DNA of 64,000 nucleotides from Xylona heveae TC161 (Eukaryota > Ascomycota > Xylonomycetes > Xylonales > Xylonaceae): contig NW_017264200.1 in assembly GCF_001619985.1 (NCBI RefSeq), positions 1,302,001-1,366,000 of the forward strand. Direction: 5' to 3'. Shown one piece after another: positions 1 to 10,555 of the stretch. How positions within the stretch are numbered: the first letter of the stretch is position 1; each line of letters begins with the position of its first letter. The translations under genes and the position numbers were made by a program. Below the pieces are notes generated by a model. It was not told the origin of the DNA. It ran no database searches and saw nothing but the letters and a program-made list of their open reading frames with translations.

Positions 1-236
1 AAAAACACTGTAACAAAATAAATAAAATAGAAGCAAACATTCCCTGTGGGTATAGCCATTGAACGCCAGAATATAAGCAGAATTAAAAGAGCAAGAACAA
101 AGAAAAAAAATAACATCAACTGGGTCTGGATCCTTCCTCCCGAATTCCCCACAGCTCCGAACATAGCCATCTGCGAAAAAGGCCCTCAACATTTTCTGCC
201 AGCCTGTCGAGGGTCGGGATTCGAGACTTCGGCGGA

Positions 237-1642
237 TCAATACACATGTATGCCGTTCCACCAGCCTTGCAAACGTAGATTTACGAGATGCTCCAAATGG
301 GTGGACCCATCGGACTGTACACGTGCATCCTCGAGTTCTTGTAAGATGTCAGATATTTGTATTCCTGCGCCGCTCAGATGAAGTATATGCGCGATGGCGC
401 GATGTATAGCAAGAAGTTGAGCCGAAGGAGGATCAATCGTTCGTTCGGGCGTTAGAAAGAGGGTACGAGTAACAGGGACGCCGGGAACCCGGAGGAGACC
501 TGATTTGATCCTATTGATTCTGTAGGAGTGGGGAATCTCCGTCGCAGGCTCGAAGAAGATTTCAAAGTCACCAAAAGCTCGATGGAGAAGAGGCGTCAAG
601 GTAAGAGCATTGAATGGCCGGTCAATCTCGCAGCCCTCAATTTTGTGAGCGATGCCATAGTCAAACATATCCAGAATCATGATTGCAGTTTGTTTAGACA
701 TGTCCTACAGAGTCAGCCCCCGAAAGATTAGACCAACGAATAGGGGGGAAATCAAGGGCGGGAGGATGGGATACAAAGAAGATCGAGAGATCGACGAGTT
801 TGGGGAAATGAGAATAATGAGACATGCAAATGTGCAGGCAAGGAACTTCGGAGCCGGAACGGCAAAAGAGAATTGAAAGACGTGGACCTACCAATTCAGG
901 GCGTCCTTTGAGATCCATCAACGAGTGGGGTATGATATGAGCCACCTCTAGGTCATCAAAGTCTTGGTCATCTTCAACAAGCAAGCGGCCTTCGTCATCT
1001 TTGGCGTTGTCCCCATGGATTTTAGCTCGTTTTCTCGACTCTGAGAAATCGAATTTGCGAGACACAATGCAGCGATGGTGGTCACGCTTTAAGCATGTTC
1101 CTCTCAGCTCAGAAAGTCGCTTGTTGGTTCCAGTATACAGACAACTGTTTTGGGAGCCTGATGTCTGCGCAGATGGTTGTGGCGTCTTAACAGCAGAGGC
1201 CATCACTAGAATTGCCCACGTTAACCAGAAATAAAAACCATTAGCAGCCAAAAGGATAGAATTCCTTACATGGTAAGTAAAAGTTGTTGAAAAGAAAGTT
1301 TGAAAACTCGAGCAGTTGGCGGTACAGCTTTTCCTTTTCTCCTTCGTCCCATCCATCAAAAGAAGCAGCGTTGTTCACAGAAATGCCGAGAAAGGTGAAG
1401 AAGAAATTGAGGAATCGGTCGCGTCCTTGTTCGCAAAGTAGATATTCTTCAGTCAATCGGACAAGCTTGACGGCATTATACTCTTCATTCTCCGATGGCG
1501 ACCGTTGCTCATTGTGCTTGATGATTTGTCGGAATACTCGTCTCGCTCGGTGGGCCTCGTCTGGTTTCAGCACGGAAGGAGAGAAGTCCAGTATCCCTTC
1601 AAGGGAGGAGCGGTGTCGGTTCTCAGACGACGGAGATGCCAT
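237..1642 (-). CDS. HNH endonuclease-fold protein, 3 exons
   Basis: Three exons on the minus strand (1642-1270, 1205-892, 704-237) give a 384-residue protein; introns are 64 and 187 bp with GTAAGG/CTAG and GTAGGT/TGTAG ends. The N-terminal half is helical and charged. The middle holds the HNH core: a Cys/His stretch (CLKRDHHRC), then EVAHIIPHSL. Across the second junction follows NALTLTPLLHRAFGDFEIFF, the usual N...LH..F part of the HNH_2-type fold. This family is widespread and expanded in filamentous fungi, usually with unknown substrate. Nuclease activity is inferred from the fold only. The ATG at 1642 is the first in frame. No mobile-element context surrounds it, so a homing nuclease is unlikely. 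The fold call is firm; the biological role is unknown. Confidence 0.8.
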
Positions 1643-2716
1643 TTTTGTGGTAAAAGTCGAAGAATTTCTGGGGGATAGAATACCTCACTTTCAGAAAGAG
1701 AGCAAGGAAATGACACGAGCAATTGAACGTTCGCGGAGTTGTTTGACTGATAATAGAAAAGAGCTGAGGCTTTCCATTAAGTTATTTTAGCGGAGCGATC
1801 ATGGTAGCCTGTGGGGTCGCTAAAGCGGGAGTCCGCCTGCTCGTTGGTTTGGTTCTTAGCCGCGGCAGGGTGTAGATAAAGCGTTAGTTACCGTATGTTA
1901 TCGGAGCTTAAGGTATATAACCTTGCCGAGGAAAGGATGTTGCTTTGCTCGGAAGGTACATTTCTCTTAGCGAGGGCGAATGATGAGGTCCTTTGACAGC
2001 GTATGTCAATCGACTGGGAGTACAAAAGAAACGGAAAGCACAGAGTGTCACCAAGGTGTTCCTTGTTTGAATGAGAAAATAGAGTGTAAGCTGCTTCTCC
2101 ATCTGTAAAGGACGTCCATTAATTCAGCGGTGGGAATTAGGCACCGTTCTGGTAACGGCCCCTCGTGTCTTCAGACTCTCATTTGCAAGAAAACTAGCCC
2201 AAGCCGTAACCGTTCAACCGTCGCCACACCCCCATTTCCTCCTGAGGACACTTTTTTTCTCAGTAGCTTCAGATGCGTGGCCTACTACTACCAAAAATCA
2301 AACCCATTTTAGTAATACGTTGGCATCTCGCCCAGATCAAAAAGGGCGTAAATGAGGGTTCTTAGACAGCTCTCCGGCCTACGACGTTCGACAGACTCGG
2401 GGCATCGTTCAACATGAGTCTCTCCGTATCCGTCTGACTGAGTTGTCGACCTTCCGGTCCAAGATGCGTAATTTGAAAGCCGACTCATTCTAGAGAGCTC
2501 GACGTGGAGGTGCTGCGCCTATAGACCTCTGCCACATGATATTTAAAGATGCGATATATCCCTCTTCTTCAGAATGCTTCGAACGGACTTTCCCCTCCCT
2601 TGTGTTTGGAATTTAGGTGGAAAGGCAGCTGCATATCGCGCGATTGGATTTTGTCACTTTGAGAAGAGCTTATTTCCTCTAACTAGAGCTTCCCTCGTTC
2701 TCACTTCAGAGCTCCA
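1643..2716. other. Intergenic region with one degenerate repeat copy
   Basis: Divergent gap between the HNH gene and the Rds1-like gene. Open frames here are short and have no recognisable domain. It contains one copy of a diverged repeat (1928-1979) matched at 39.6 kb. The stretch just before 2717 (GATATTTAAAG near 2540, then a pyrimidine-rich run) probably belongs to the promoter of the downstream gene. Confidence 0.5.
1928..1979 (+). repeat. Degenerate dispersed repeat, copy 1
   Basis: 52 bp beginning GAGGAA and ending GGGCGA align without gaps to 39562-39613 with 40 identical positions. Nine of the twelve differences are transitions. The longest shared block is GGAAGGTACAT. Parent element unknown. 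The transition bias would suit old repeat-induced point mutation but is also simply common in neutral decay. Confidence 0.5.
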
Positions 2717-3807
2717 ATGTTATATCTGGCATCTTTTTTGGCCGCCATGGCCGTCTCGCCGGCTTTGGCCGCTCCGCCTCAGGCTCCTCTCTCGCTACAA
2801 GATCAGGTCGTAGCTGGAGGCGGTGTCCCAGATATCCCGCCACCTCCTTCTCCTCTCACAAAGTCAGAAGCGCAGAATATTCAGTTGGCCAATTTCCTCG
2901 AAAACCTTGAAGTGAACTTCTTTTCACAGGGTCTAGCAAATATCACCTCATGGGGCGTTGGAGATTATCCATTCAACATCGTTGATATTGTCACGAAGAT
3001 TGTCGCGGTAGGTTTAGCCACATTGATCGTTTTGCTTTGTTCGGTTTATCCGCATTGCACAAAATTCGTGTGGCGGGCGGCTGATGATAATTTGAATTAT
3101 AGCAAGAGAAGGTCCATGTTGCAACTTTTGAAGACTTATTGCTGCAGTTTGGATACGAAACAGTCCCTCCTTGCAAATACAGCTTCCCTGTGAGTAATAC
3201 AGAGGAGTTTTTGGCGCTCTCAAATCTCATCACTTCGGTTGGCATCGGAGCGGTAATAGACCTGGGACAAGCTCTAGCTAACTCCAACCCATACTTGGTT
3301 GCCGCTATGGAGAGTGTCGTGGGTGTTGAGTGCCGCCACGATGCCTTCTTCCGGCTTACTCACAACGAAGTCCCGAACCCTTTCCCTTTCGATACTCAAA
3401 TCCCCGGACTCTGGGCTTTCAACCTGGCGCATCCCTTTGTTATCCCTGGATCATGCCCCACAGATCTCCCTTTAAAAGTTCTTCCCGCATTGAATGTCGT
3501 CCCGGCCGGTCCACCGGCCTTTGCGCCCCAAGACAGGCCCACCGAGATTGAGTTTACATTCGATCAACCTGACACGCCTGGTGCGAGCAACGGCGGCGAA
3601 ACACTCTACATTGCTTGGGTCAATCAGGTTCGTGTGCCTCAATACACACAACTCATGCGGACCGGCAACGGCATGGGAACTGCATCTCTTCCAAGTCGTC
3701 TAAGCGGAGTCGTTTTCGCAGCTCTGACGAGCACAACCGATCCTGATAACCTTGCCGCTCTCGCCAATGCTACCTTGGCTGGGCCAGTTATCATTCCCGT
3801 CTCTTAA
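2717..3807 (+). CDS. Secreted Rds1-like ferritin-fold protein
   Basis: Two exons (2717-3007, 3103-3807; 95-bp intron with GCTGAT branch site) give 331 residues. Residues 1-18 are a signal peptide ending ...SPALA-APP. A short Pro-rich segment follows, then a helical region with FLENLEVNFF and, rejoined exactly across the intron, QEKVHV. These acidic and His positions are the four-helix, ferritin-like pattern of the fungal Rds1 / desiccation-related family (Ferritin_2). The C-terminal 150 residues are beta-rich and end in a smooth hydrophobic tail without an obvious GPI signal. Rds1 of fission yeast responds to nutrient, temperature and carbon dioxide stress. Export to wall or medium is inferred from the signal peptide; metal binding is inferred from the fold. 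Confidence 0.85.
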
Positions 3808-4707
3808 TTTTCCCCTTCTTTTATTCTAAACCTTTTGTATGACCTAGTATTAATTGTATTTACTGTTTCCGGGGGCATCTTTCTGGCCCCATCTGTCAAT
3901 GATATTCAACATCAGAGATGAGCTGCTATATAATCTTATTCGAATAAGACATTGCACAATGCAATTCATAAATGGGTTCAGCAGCTGGAACTTGAAACGA
4001 GTCATGAGACGATAGATAATTAAGTTCTTTAGGATAATGAGATTAAATGAGTGAAGTCATAAAACGACAATAATCTCCTACTCCTGCTGTTAACAAGGTG
4101 ATTATAGGTGCCCATCAGTAAATCTCTCATTGCTGGAATGAATGTCGACAATATCGTGAATTCAGCTTGGACGTGGACGCGTGTCACGTCAAGCAATAAA
4201 GATTCTTGCCGAGATGCATGAAGAGTGTTTAACATGTGATTGGCCAGTTGCAGATGTCAGAATCCATGGGCTGAAGCATTCCATATACGGAGCGCACGAA
4301 AGCACCGCGAAACAATTCTCCAGCTGAGACAACAATAATGCCGACAGGACATTTCCGGCGATGGTAGACTGCATGATGTTGCATCAAGTACAATACTGTC
4401 CTGAATTGGATCAATATTGGCATGGTAATGTCCAATGTACGTCTTGGATGAGAGTCGGTGGGCATTAACTTATCGAGATCCCTGCAGTCATGACGGAAAC
4501 AGTATCATGATCGTCGCCATGTTCATTTTGAGGTTCAAGGGTTACCAGGGCTGCTGACCAGTTTGGAGTTGTCGTTTTCCCTGCGTTTCAACTTTAATAG
4601 GCGTCCTACTACCGGGCCGAGGTTGTTTAACCAAGACAGTCACCAGTGGCCCACTAAGTTAGATTATCCGCCATTGTTGGACCCCCTCACCCTCGACCCT
4701 TCTCCCC

Positions 4708-4740
<33 letters not shown>

Positions 4741-6318
4741 TGTTTCGGTACTCGCCTCATCCCTTGTCTGGCCGCCTCTCCCTGGTTTGACTCTTGCAGA
4801 GGAGGCTCCCGAGAAAGCCACCGAGGGCGCTTGACTGGTGTTGCCGCGTGCCTGAATAGGAACTTTGCCAAGAGCGCCTTCGGAAACACTCGAGGACCAG
4901 TCATCCCTCCTCATGACCACTTCATTGAATCAAATGTCGATCACGCTATCACGAACAGGCCTCTTCCCTTCCCAAACGGGGCCAACTGTGAAGGATGTGT
5001 GTATGGGCCTTCATTCCTAATGGGTTCAGCCTGACGTGTCGGGCCCCGCCCTTGGATAAGAGGGTACCCCTCTTTGATACGATACTTACGTTTGATGGTG
5101 TTTTTTTGTTTGCTTCTTTCTCTCTTTGAACTGTCGCAGTCTGTTTCCCTTTCATCAGCTTGAGCGTATCTGAGGACAGGCTAGGCTTTTGCAATTCGAC
5201 GCGAGCCAAAAATGTGTGAAATGCCGATTTAGGATATTTTTAGTCACTCTGGTGTGACTTGCCCTTGCAACGCCCGGTTATCTTGTCCCGTGGCCGATGT
5301 CGTGACCATGACAGGCAAACAGTACTTTTGTCTGTCCCTTCCGATCTACCCAGCATTAACCTTCCACTGACGGCGACTCTTCTGGCGGCGGTGTGGGATG
5401 GCGCTGGCCACGCAGACGCAGCATGCGTCCAACCATAGCGCCAAGCCTATCACCATGAGGCCGATCGGCCCGCCGAGGGGTGACAGGGCGAGACGAGTAT
5501 CGTGACAATTCCATCTTTTTATTGCCATCGCCTGCGCCATCTTCTGTTCTGATGCTGCTTGGCATGTGAAAAACATGGGCGAGAATAAAAAGTGCACAAG
5601 GAGACCCAGATAGATCTGGCCCTATCGGATCCATTTTGACTTTGCGCTTTACCACTGTGTACCTCACCACCGTCATTATTATCATTGATCGCTCCTACTC
5701 ACTTGAAGAAAGCCTGTTTACTACACAACTCTGCACCCGCTTCGAATTTCCCCCTGAGCCCGTCAAGAACCCACATTTTCCCTCCAAGCTACAATCGGCA
5801 AGCAGGCATAGTGGCGTCTAGCCTGTCTTTTTTAGACTTGAGCTAGTCAAAAGTTCGACTGCTCCGACGAAGGCGGTGAAGGTATTCTTCGATTTTCATT
5901 TACGGTATCCAGATATATGCCCCGCCATCGATCGGCGCTGTCAACAAGAACTTCGGCTGCTCTAATAATCGTGCCGTACTTTCGCCGAGAAACTCTACTT
6001 GATGAGTCTCGATCACGCTGAAATTCCAAACCTAAAAACTCGTCCCACATCGCCATCCTCCGACGGTGTGTTGTTACCCTAATTGGATGGCTTTGTATTT
6101 CCGGCACCTTGGTATTTAGCGTCACCCATCGAACTTTCAGGTTTGCGGTCAGGAGTAGACGTCACTGGAATTCGGCAAAACATCAGTGAAGGGATTGAAC
6201 AGCCAAAACGAAGAATTGCACGTCTAGTCGCTCTTTTCCTCGTCGTTCTCTCTTCATCTATGCATCGACGATTGACCCTCTTTTGTCAAAAAAGGAATTG
6301 GCAGAGGAGCTTGAAATA
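3808..6318. other. 2.5 kb gene-free region
   Basis: No coding frame with domain character was found on either strand. The region holds a (CTGT) microsatellite at 4707-4741, AT-rich 3'-flanking sequence up to about 4200, and the promoter and 5'UTR of the gene at 6319. The small frames at 4563-5700 change phase and lack any family signature. Confidence 0.5.
4707..4741 (+). repeat. (CTGT)n microsatellite
   Basis: About eight and a half uninterrupted CTGT units. It lies outside any supported gene; the TDRQ-like repeats in minus-strand frames are only its translation. Confidence 0.9.
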
Positions 6319-7407
6319 ATGGAGAGCACAGCTCCTACAGGGGAGGGCCCGTCGGCTGTATGGAGCGACTTACGAGATAATCTTCAAAACGAGGAACAGT
6401 CCGGCAGGCGCAGTTCAAGGGCAAGGTCTTTTACACCGGAGCGAAAGGATCGGAGCTCACGAATGGACGGTGTCCATGTCATGTATCCGGCCGAATTTCC
6501 ACGTCGACCGTCAGGTCCTCACGCCAAGTCAGCAAGCAATGTTTCTTACTCTGTTGCGGAGAAGCCTTCCCATGGTGCTGGTATCCATGGAAAGTCCACC
6601 CCTGTTGTACGCTCTTATTCGCAAGACCGGTCCGCTTCACGAGTTCCGGCTTCATCTCGTCCTCCTATTCCCGCTCGGTCCACTAGCAGGCAACGACGGC
6701 CGTCGCTGAGTCGGCCCTCTCTGTCATCCCATTCAGGACTTGCTCAGGGTCTACATTATCGTTTGAGCCAGCGGTCCATGACTGCTCCTCCGACGATGGG
6801 ACATGATATTCAGCCAGACAGTCCCTTGACCTTTCATTACCGGAGTTGTCAGCTTTTTCAGTCTCTCGAGGCGGGCTCCAACTCGGGTAACCAGCCAGCG
6901 ATGCATTATCCTCTGCAAAATTCGGCATCGCATGGTCCTGAATCTCTCTATTCGCGGACATCTCATTCGGATTTTGCAACAAAGGCTGCCAGCCCGGCTC
7001 TCTCGTCCCATGGGCCCCAAGACCATTATGATTCAACCGAGGAGCAACCAACGAATGATGTCCCGTCAACCGTCATTTATTGGAAGTCGCCCAGCTCACG
7101 GAGACGCGAATATGCCAAAATCGACAAGTCACATCGTGGCTTGCGTGGATGGTGGACACGGTGGGCGCCGCGATGGTGCCGGGGCTCCAGCCGCCAAGGA
7201 TTTTACGATCAAGAAAAGAATAGTGAATGTGGCAGCGTGAGACGATATCGAATGGACCTGCCTGATGAGGACGAGTTGTATCAAGCCGGACGTATTGATG
7301 ATGGCGACCTGGTGGACGAGAAGAAGCAGGCTCCGAAACGCGATTCTCCCAAGTTGCGCCGGGTCTGGAGTTGCTTTGGCCCGATCAAGGAAGCTGAATC
7401 CCAATGA
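6319..7407 (+). CDS. Ser/Arg/Pro-rich conserved hypothetical protein
   Basis: Single-exon, 362 residues. The first in-frame ATG is at 6319; upstream in-frame codons lack an ATG. The first about 240 residues are low-complexity Ser/Arg/Pro/His with RSFTPERKDR, SRPPIPARSTSRQRR and similar basic patches, probably disordered and phosphorylated. The C-terminal third is different: SPSSRRREYAKID, then HRGLRGWWTRWAPRWC with four Trp, then RGFYDQEKN-like and RRYRMDLPDEDE segments, and a Cys-containing end (VWSCFGPIKEAE). The tryptophan block looks like the conserved, possibly membrane- or RNA-associating core. No transmembrane segment or known domain is visible. I cannot assign a function; that it is a real gene rests on length and clear compositional coherence. 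Confidence 0.7.
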   Translation: MESTAPTGEGPSAVWSDLRDNLQNEEQSGRRSSRARSFTPERKDRSSRMDGVHVMYPAEFPRRPSGPHAKSASNVSYSVAEKPSHGAGIHGKSTPVVRSYSQDRSASRVPASSRPPIPARSTSRQRRPSLSRPSLSSHSGLAQGLHYRLSQRSMTAPPTMGHDIQPDSPLTFHYRSCQLFQSLEAGSNSGNQPAMHYPLQNSASHGPESLYSRTSHSDFATKAASPALSSHGPQDHYDSTEEQPTNDVPSTVIYWKSPSSRRREYAKIDKSHRGLRGWWTRWAPRWCRGSSRQGFYDQEKNSECGSVRRYRMDLPDEDELYQAGRIDDGDLVDEKKQAPKRDSPKLRRVWSCFGPIKEAESQ

Positions 7408-7925
7408 GATTCATGAATATCTTGACCTTCCGCATTCCAACAAGACGACGATGTTTACGACTGGCGATCCATGTGATTCTTGAATGGTACAGCATTACGA
7501 AGAGATTCCTGTGAACATGCAGTCATGATTACGAAACAAATGCATACGAACCAATTACTTACATTTCAGCGGCGTCTGGCTGGGCATAGATTAGTTTAAA
7601 TTTAGCATTTGCGGCGTCGGCATTGCTTTTTAGTTGTACAGCAGCATCATGTTGTCTTTAAGCTTAACAGCAGCATCAGCTTATCGTTAGAGATATCCAA
7701 TTGTTTTATTGTTTGTTGTAATCACCATTTGATCAATTGCACATAAATTACCCAACTGTATGCACTTCTTCTATGCAGAGCGAGTTTTGCTATATACCCA
7801 TACAATAAAGAAAGTCGTAAGACCGGAAACACCTTACGTCTATCGAAATCTACTCTAGGATATCCTGTAATATTAGAAAAGAAAAAATAGCAACAATCCC
7901 AAGCCACTCTCTACCGACTGGTCCC
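7408..7925. other. Convergent 3' intergenic region
   Basis: AT-rich 3'-flanking DNA between two converging genes, with several AATAAA-like signals (for example CAATAAAG near 7804). Nothing else seen. Confidence 0.5.
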
Positions 7926-9143
7926 TCACCCCTCGTACAAAATATCCGTCATTAGCTTTGCCCAACACCACGGTCCTGCCGACGGGTCACCCTCATACGT
8001 TGTCGTTACTGCATTAAAATACTCCCATCCCATGACGCCGCCAAAAGAAGGCGCATACCTCTTCCGCAACGTGCCCAGCGTCTGCCACAGCACCGCATCA
8101 TGCGGCCACACGCGCGTCCGCGGATCTGCCCCCGGCGGCGGCGCATAGCCGCCTACACTCGGATTCGTCGCCAGGCCCAGGACCAGTTTCTGCGCAGGCC
8201 AGCCTCGCAGTTGGACCATTTCATCGTAATCTCGGGTGCCAACGACGTTGCCCCACCCGCAGTAGAACTGGACATTATACCAGTCTATCAGATCGCCCAT
8301 GAGCCCTTCGAGCGCAAAGTAATTGAACCCGCTCAAGTTGACTGCGCGGTCCTGCGGTTCCTGCGGGTCGAGTATCTCCATGGCTTCGTCCCGATTGGAC
8401 GCGCCGACGGGGAAGAAGCGTAGCGCCGTGGCGACGGGTGCCAGCGTAATGATGAAGGAGTCCCCGAAATCGGCTTTCAGGCGGGAGATGAGTCGCACGA
8501 TGGCGAGGAATGGGATGGGCTCTTCCACGTCCAGGTCAAGTCCGTCGATGCCAGTCGAGGATATGAGGTCGCGGAGAGGAGCGTAGCGTGCTTCGAAAAG
8601 CGCGTCGGGGTCGACGGTAGATGAGGAGGCGTTGTCGTCAATGACGAGACCTTCTGCAAGTGCGGCAAAAGAGCCTCGACATGCCCCGCCTAGCATGCCG
8701 AGTACCTTGATGCCGTACACTCGCTGGAGAATCCGCACATCTTCCCATAGCCGCGAAAACCTCGGCGAGCCGTAGGGGTCGTCGTTGAGGCGGGGTCCGT
8801 CGGTCCCATTGGCGTTGAGGTGGATTGCGGCGAGGATAATGTGTGTGATTGCGGTGCGGGGAGTTGGTTTGCTAGAGGGAAGAGGAGATGGGGCCCCGTC
8901 AGTCTGAGAAGTAGTTGTGTCCGTGGAAGAAGATAATGGCGCTTGTTGTGCTAGTTGTGGTTGGGATTGTGGTGAACGTGGATCTGGCGACGGTTGCGCC
9001 GAGTGTTCTTGCACAAGAGGCAAAAGAGAGACGTAGTCCCCATTAGGCATAAACTGAGTCTGATGATAGAGCACAAGGCGCGGAGTATGCTCAGGGTCTC
9101 GGAGATCGTCACGTAATGCCGCGCCTGGAGTGATGGGTGGCAT
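7926..9143 (-). CDS. GH18-fold (chitinase/ENGase-like) protein, no signal peptide
   Basis: Intronless, 405 residues. The (beta/alpha)8 GH18 signature is complete: DGLDLDVEE at 200-208, with Asp203, Asp205 and the catalytic acid Glu207. Supporting strands include LVLYHQTQF near the start, KVLGMLGG around 146-153, FIITLAP, and WYNVQFYCGWG, the usual substrate-assisting Tyr/Trp strand. The last strand carries GGVMGWEYFNA. A Ser/Pro/Gln-rich insertion (about 46-97) splits the first strand from the second. There is no signal peptide, so the protein is probably intracellular or unconventionally exported. Families with this fold cleave chitin oligomers or the N-glycan chitobiose core; substrate cannot be told here. 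The catalytic motif is intact, so activity is plausible. Confidence 0.85.
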   Translation of the reverse strand: MPPITPGAALRDDLRDPEHTPRLVLYHQTQFMPNGDYVSLLPLVQEHSAQPSPDPRSPQSQPQLAQQAPLSSSTDTTTSQTDGAPSPLPSSKPTPRTAITHIILAAIHLNANGTDGPRLNDDPYGSPRFSRLWEDVRILQRVYGIKVLGMLGGACRGSFAALAEGLVIDDNASSSTVDPDALFEARYAPLRDLISSTGIDGLDLDVEEPIPFLAIVRLISRLKADFGDSFIITLAPVATALRFFPVGASNRDEAMEILDPQEPQDRAVNLSGFNYFALEGLMGDLIDWYNVQFYCGWGNVVGTRDYDEMVQLRGWPAQKLVLGLATNPSVGGYAPPPGADPRTRVWPHDAVLWQTLGTLRKRYAPSFGGVMGWEYFNAVTTTYEGDPSAGPWCWAKLMTDILYEG

Positions 9144-10555
9144 GGCGGGGTAAATTGATAGTATTACACCCGAAGACGACCGTTGTGATGAATGAGGTCA
9201 CGATATGATCAACAGAGCTTTTAGAACCCAAAAGCTAAGCTACCTTATGTTGATGCAGGAGAAATGTAGCAAAGATCCTTGCACGACGACTGGGCTGGGC
9301 CTTGGTGAGACGGGACACAGCACGTTGCTCTCTCCCGAATATGGTAATCAGAACAAAGTTGTTCAAACGTCTATGAATGTTCTGGGTCTGTCAAAGACCC
9401 TTTTGTGGCGCAGAGAGGATGCGGGAGCTATCCCTGCCGCCAGTCATAGCTAGAGATTGCCTAATTATAGCGAGCCTTCTTGGGAGAACCCGGTTGGGGC
9501 CACTCCTGCTACGGAGTGATGTTAACAGTATTACGGCGGACGCGCAAGGTAAGTTATGCTACAAGCTTCTGGTGAAGAGAAACGGAGAAACTGAAGCCAT
9601 ACGAAGGCTTTGTACACTCTTCTAACAATTGTCACAGACGCTCCCGATCGACAAGGTTGCCGAACAGGATTTTTACCTGAGCTGCAGAGAAATGAATTGA
9701 GATTTAGTTTGTTGAATCATTCACGTCTGTACGGTACGGTACAGTACAGTATTTACTTCGTCATAGGCTGCGCAACGACAGTGATTCGCAATGAGCGGAT
9801 TTTGATCGCAGTCAAGGCCCATTACTACTTATATCGGTACGGGACAAATGCCTTCTACGACGAAGAGACCAGCGTAAATGCTTGTAGACTCCAACCTATC
9901 GAGATTCTACGCTTTCAGAGATACAGCCATTGAGATCTCCCCGGTACAAGCTGATTGTGTTCAATTATCTGCAGTTGACGCGCCCGGATCGAAATCTTTG
10001 GAAGAGTTGAGAGCCCTCAATGCAGTAGGTATATAACCACCTTTTCCTTCTTCAATCATTATGAAGGAACAGTGATCTTTGATCATGGTGTAGGGCATCT
10101 GCTTGGCCCTTGAATATCATGCACAACTGTGTCCAATCCGAAAATTTTCAAATTGCCCCTCTAAGGTGGTGAGGGGGCCCGGGACATTTCAGCATCGCCC
10201 ACATCCAGCAAGAGCCGGATGCGAGAGCTGGCACTGCCGGAAAAAGAAGCCATCTCTTCATCTTGGATTTAGTTGTGTGATGAAGAAGAAAAAAGAAGAA
10301 ACCCGAGTGAAGGGAAGGGGGAAAATGCTCTTAACTCGCCTCGAAGCTCGGAAGGCTTGGCGGGCTAACTGCATTTGGTAGCTACGTCGGGTTTGCCAAT
10401 CCCGGGCCGGAGCCTTGCGCTTGAGTTCGGGAATAATGTGATTCAAACTGTCAGATAAAAACTGATAGCCGGAGCTCGTAGACAATTCGGTCTGGAAATT
10501 TGTATCAATTTCCAAAAGAAAAAAGTCTCGCATTCTCAGAGAGACCCTTACAGAC
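9144..10555. other. Divergent intergenic region, promoters of GH18 and SHMT genes
   Basis: 1.4 kb between divergently oriented genes. No supported coding frame. A short direct alternation ACGGTACGGTACAGTACAGT lies near 9730. A TATATAA-like element near 10028 and a purine-rich tract near 10280-10325 precede the SHMT start. Confidence 0.5.

Noticed and set aside
237-1642. HNH gene as a homing endonuclease or part of a mobile element
   Set aside because: It has its own spliceosomal introns, does not lie within an intron or intein, and has no terminal repeats.
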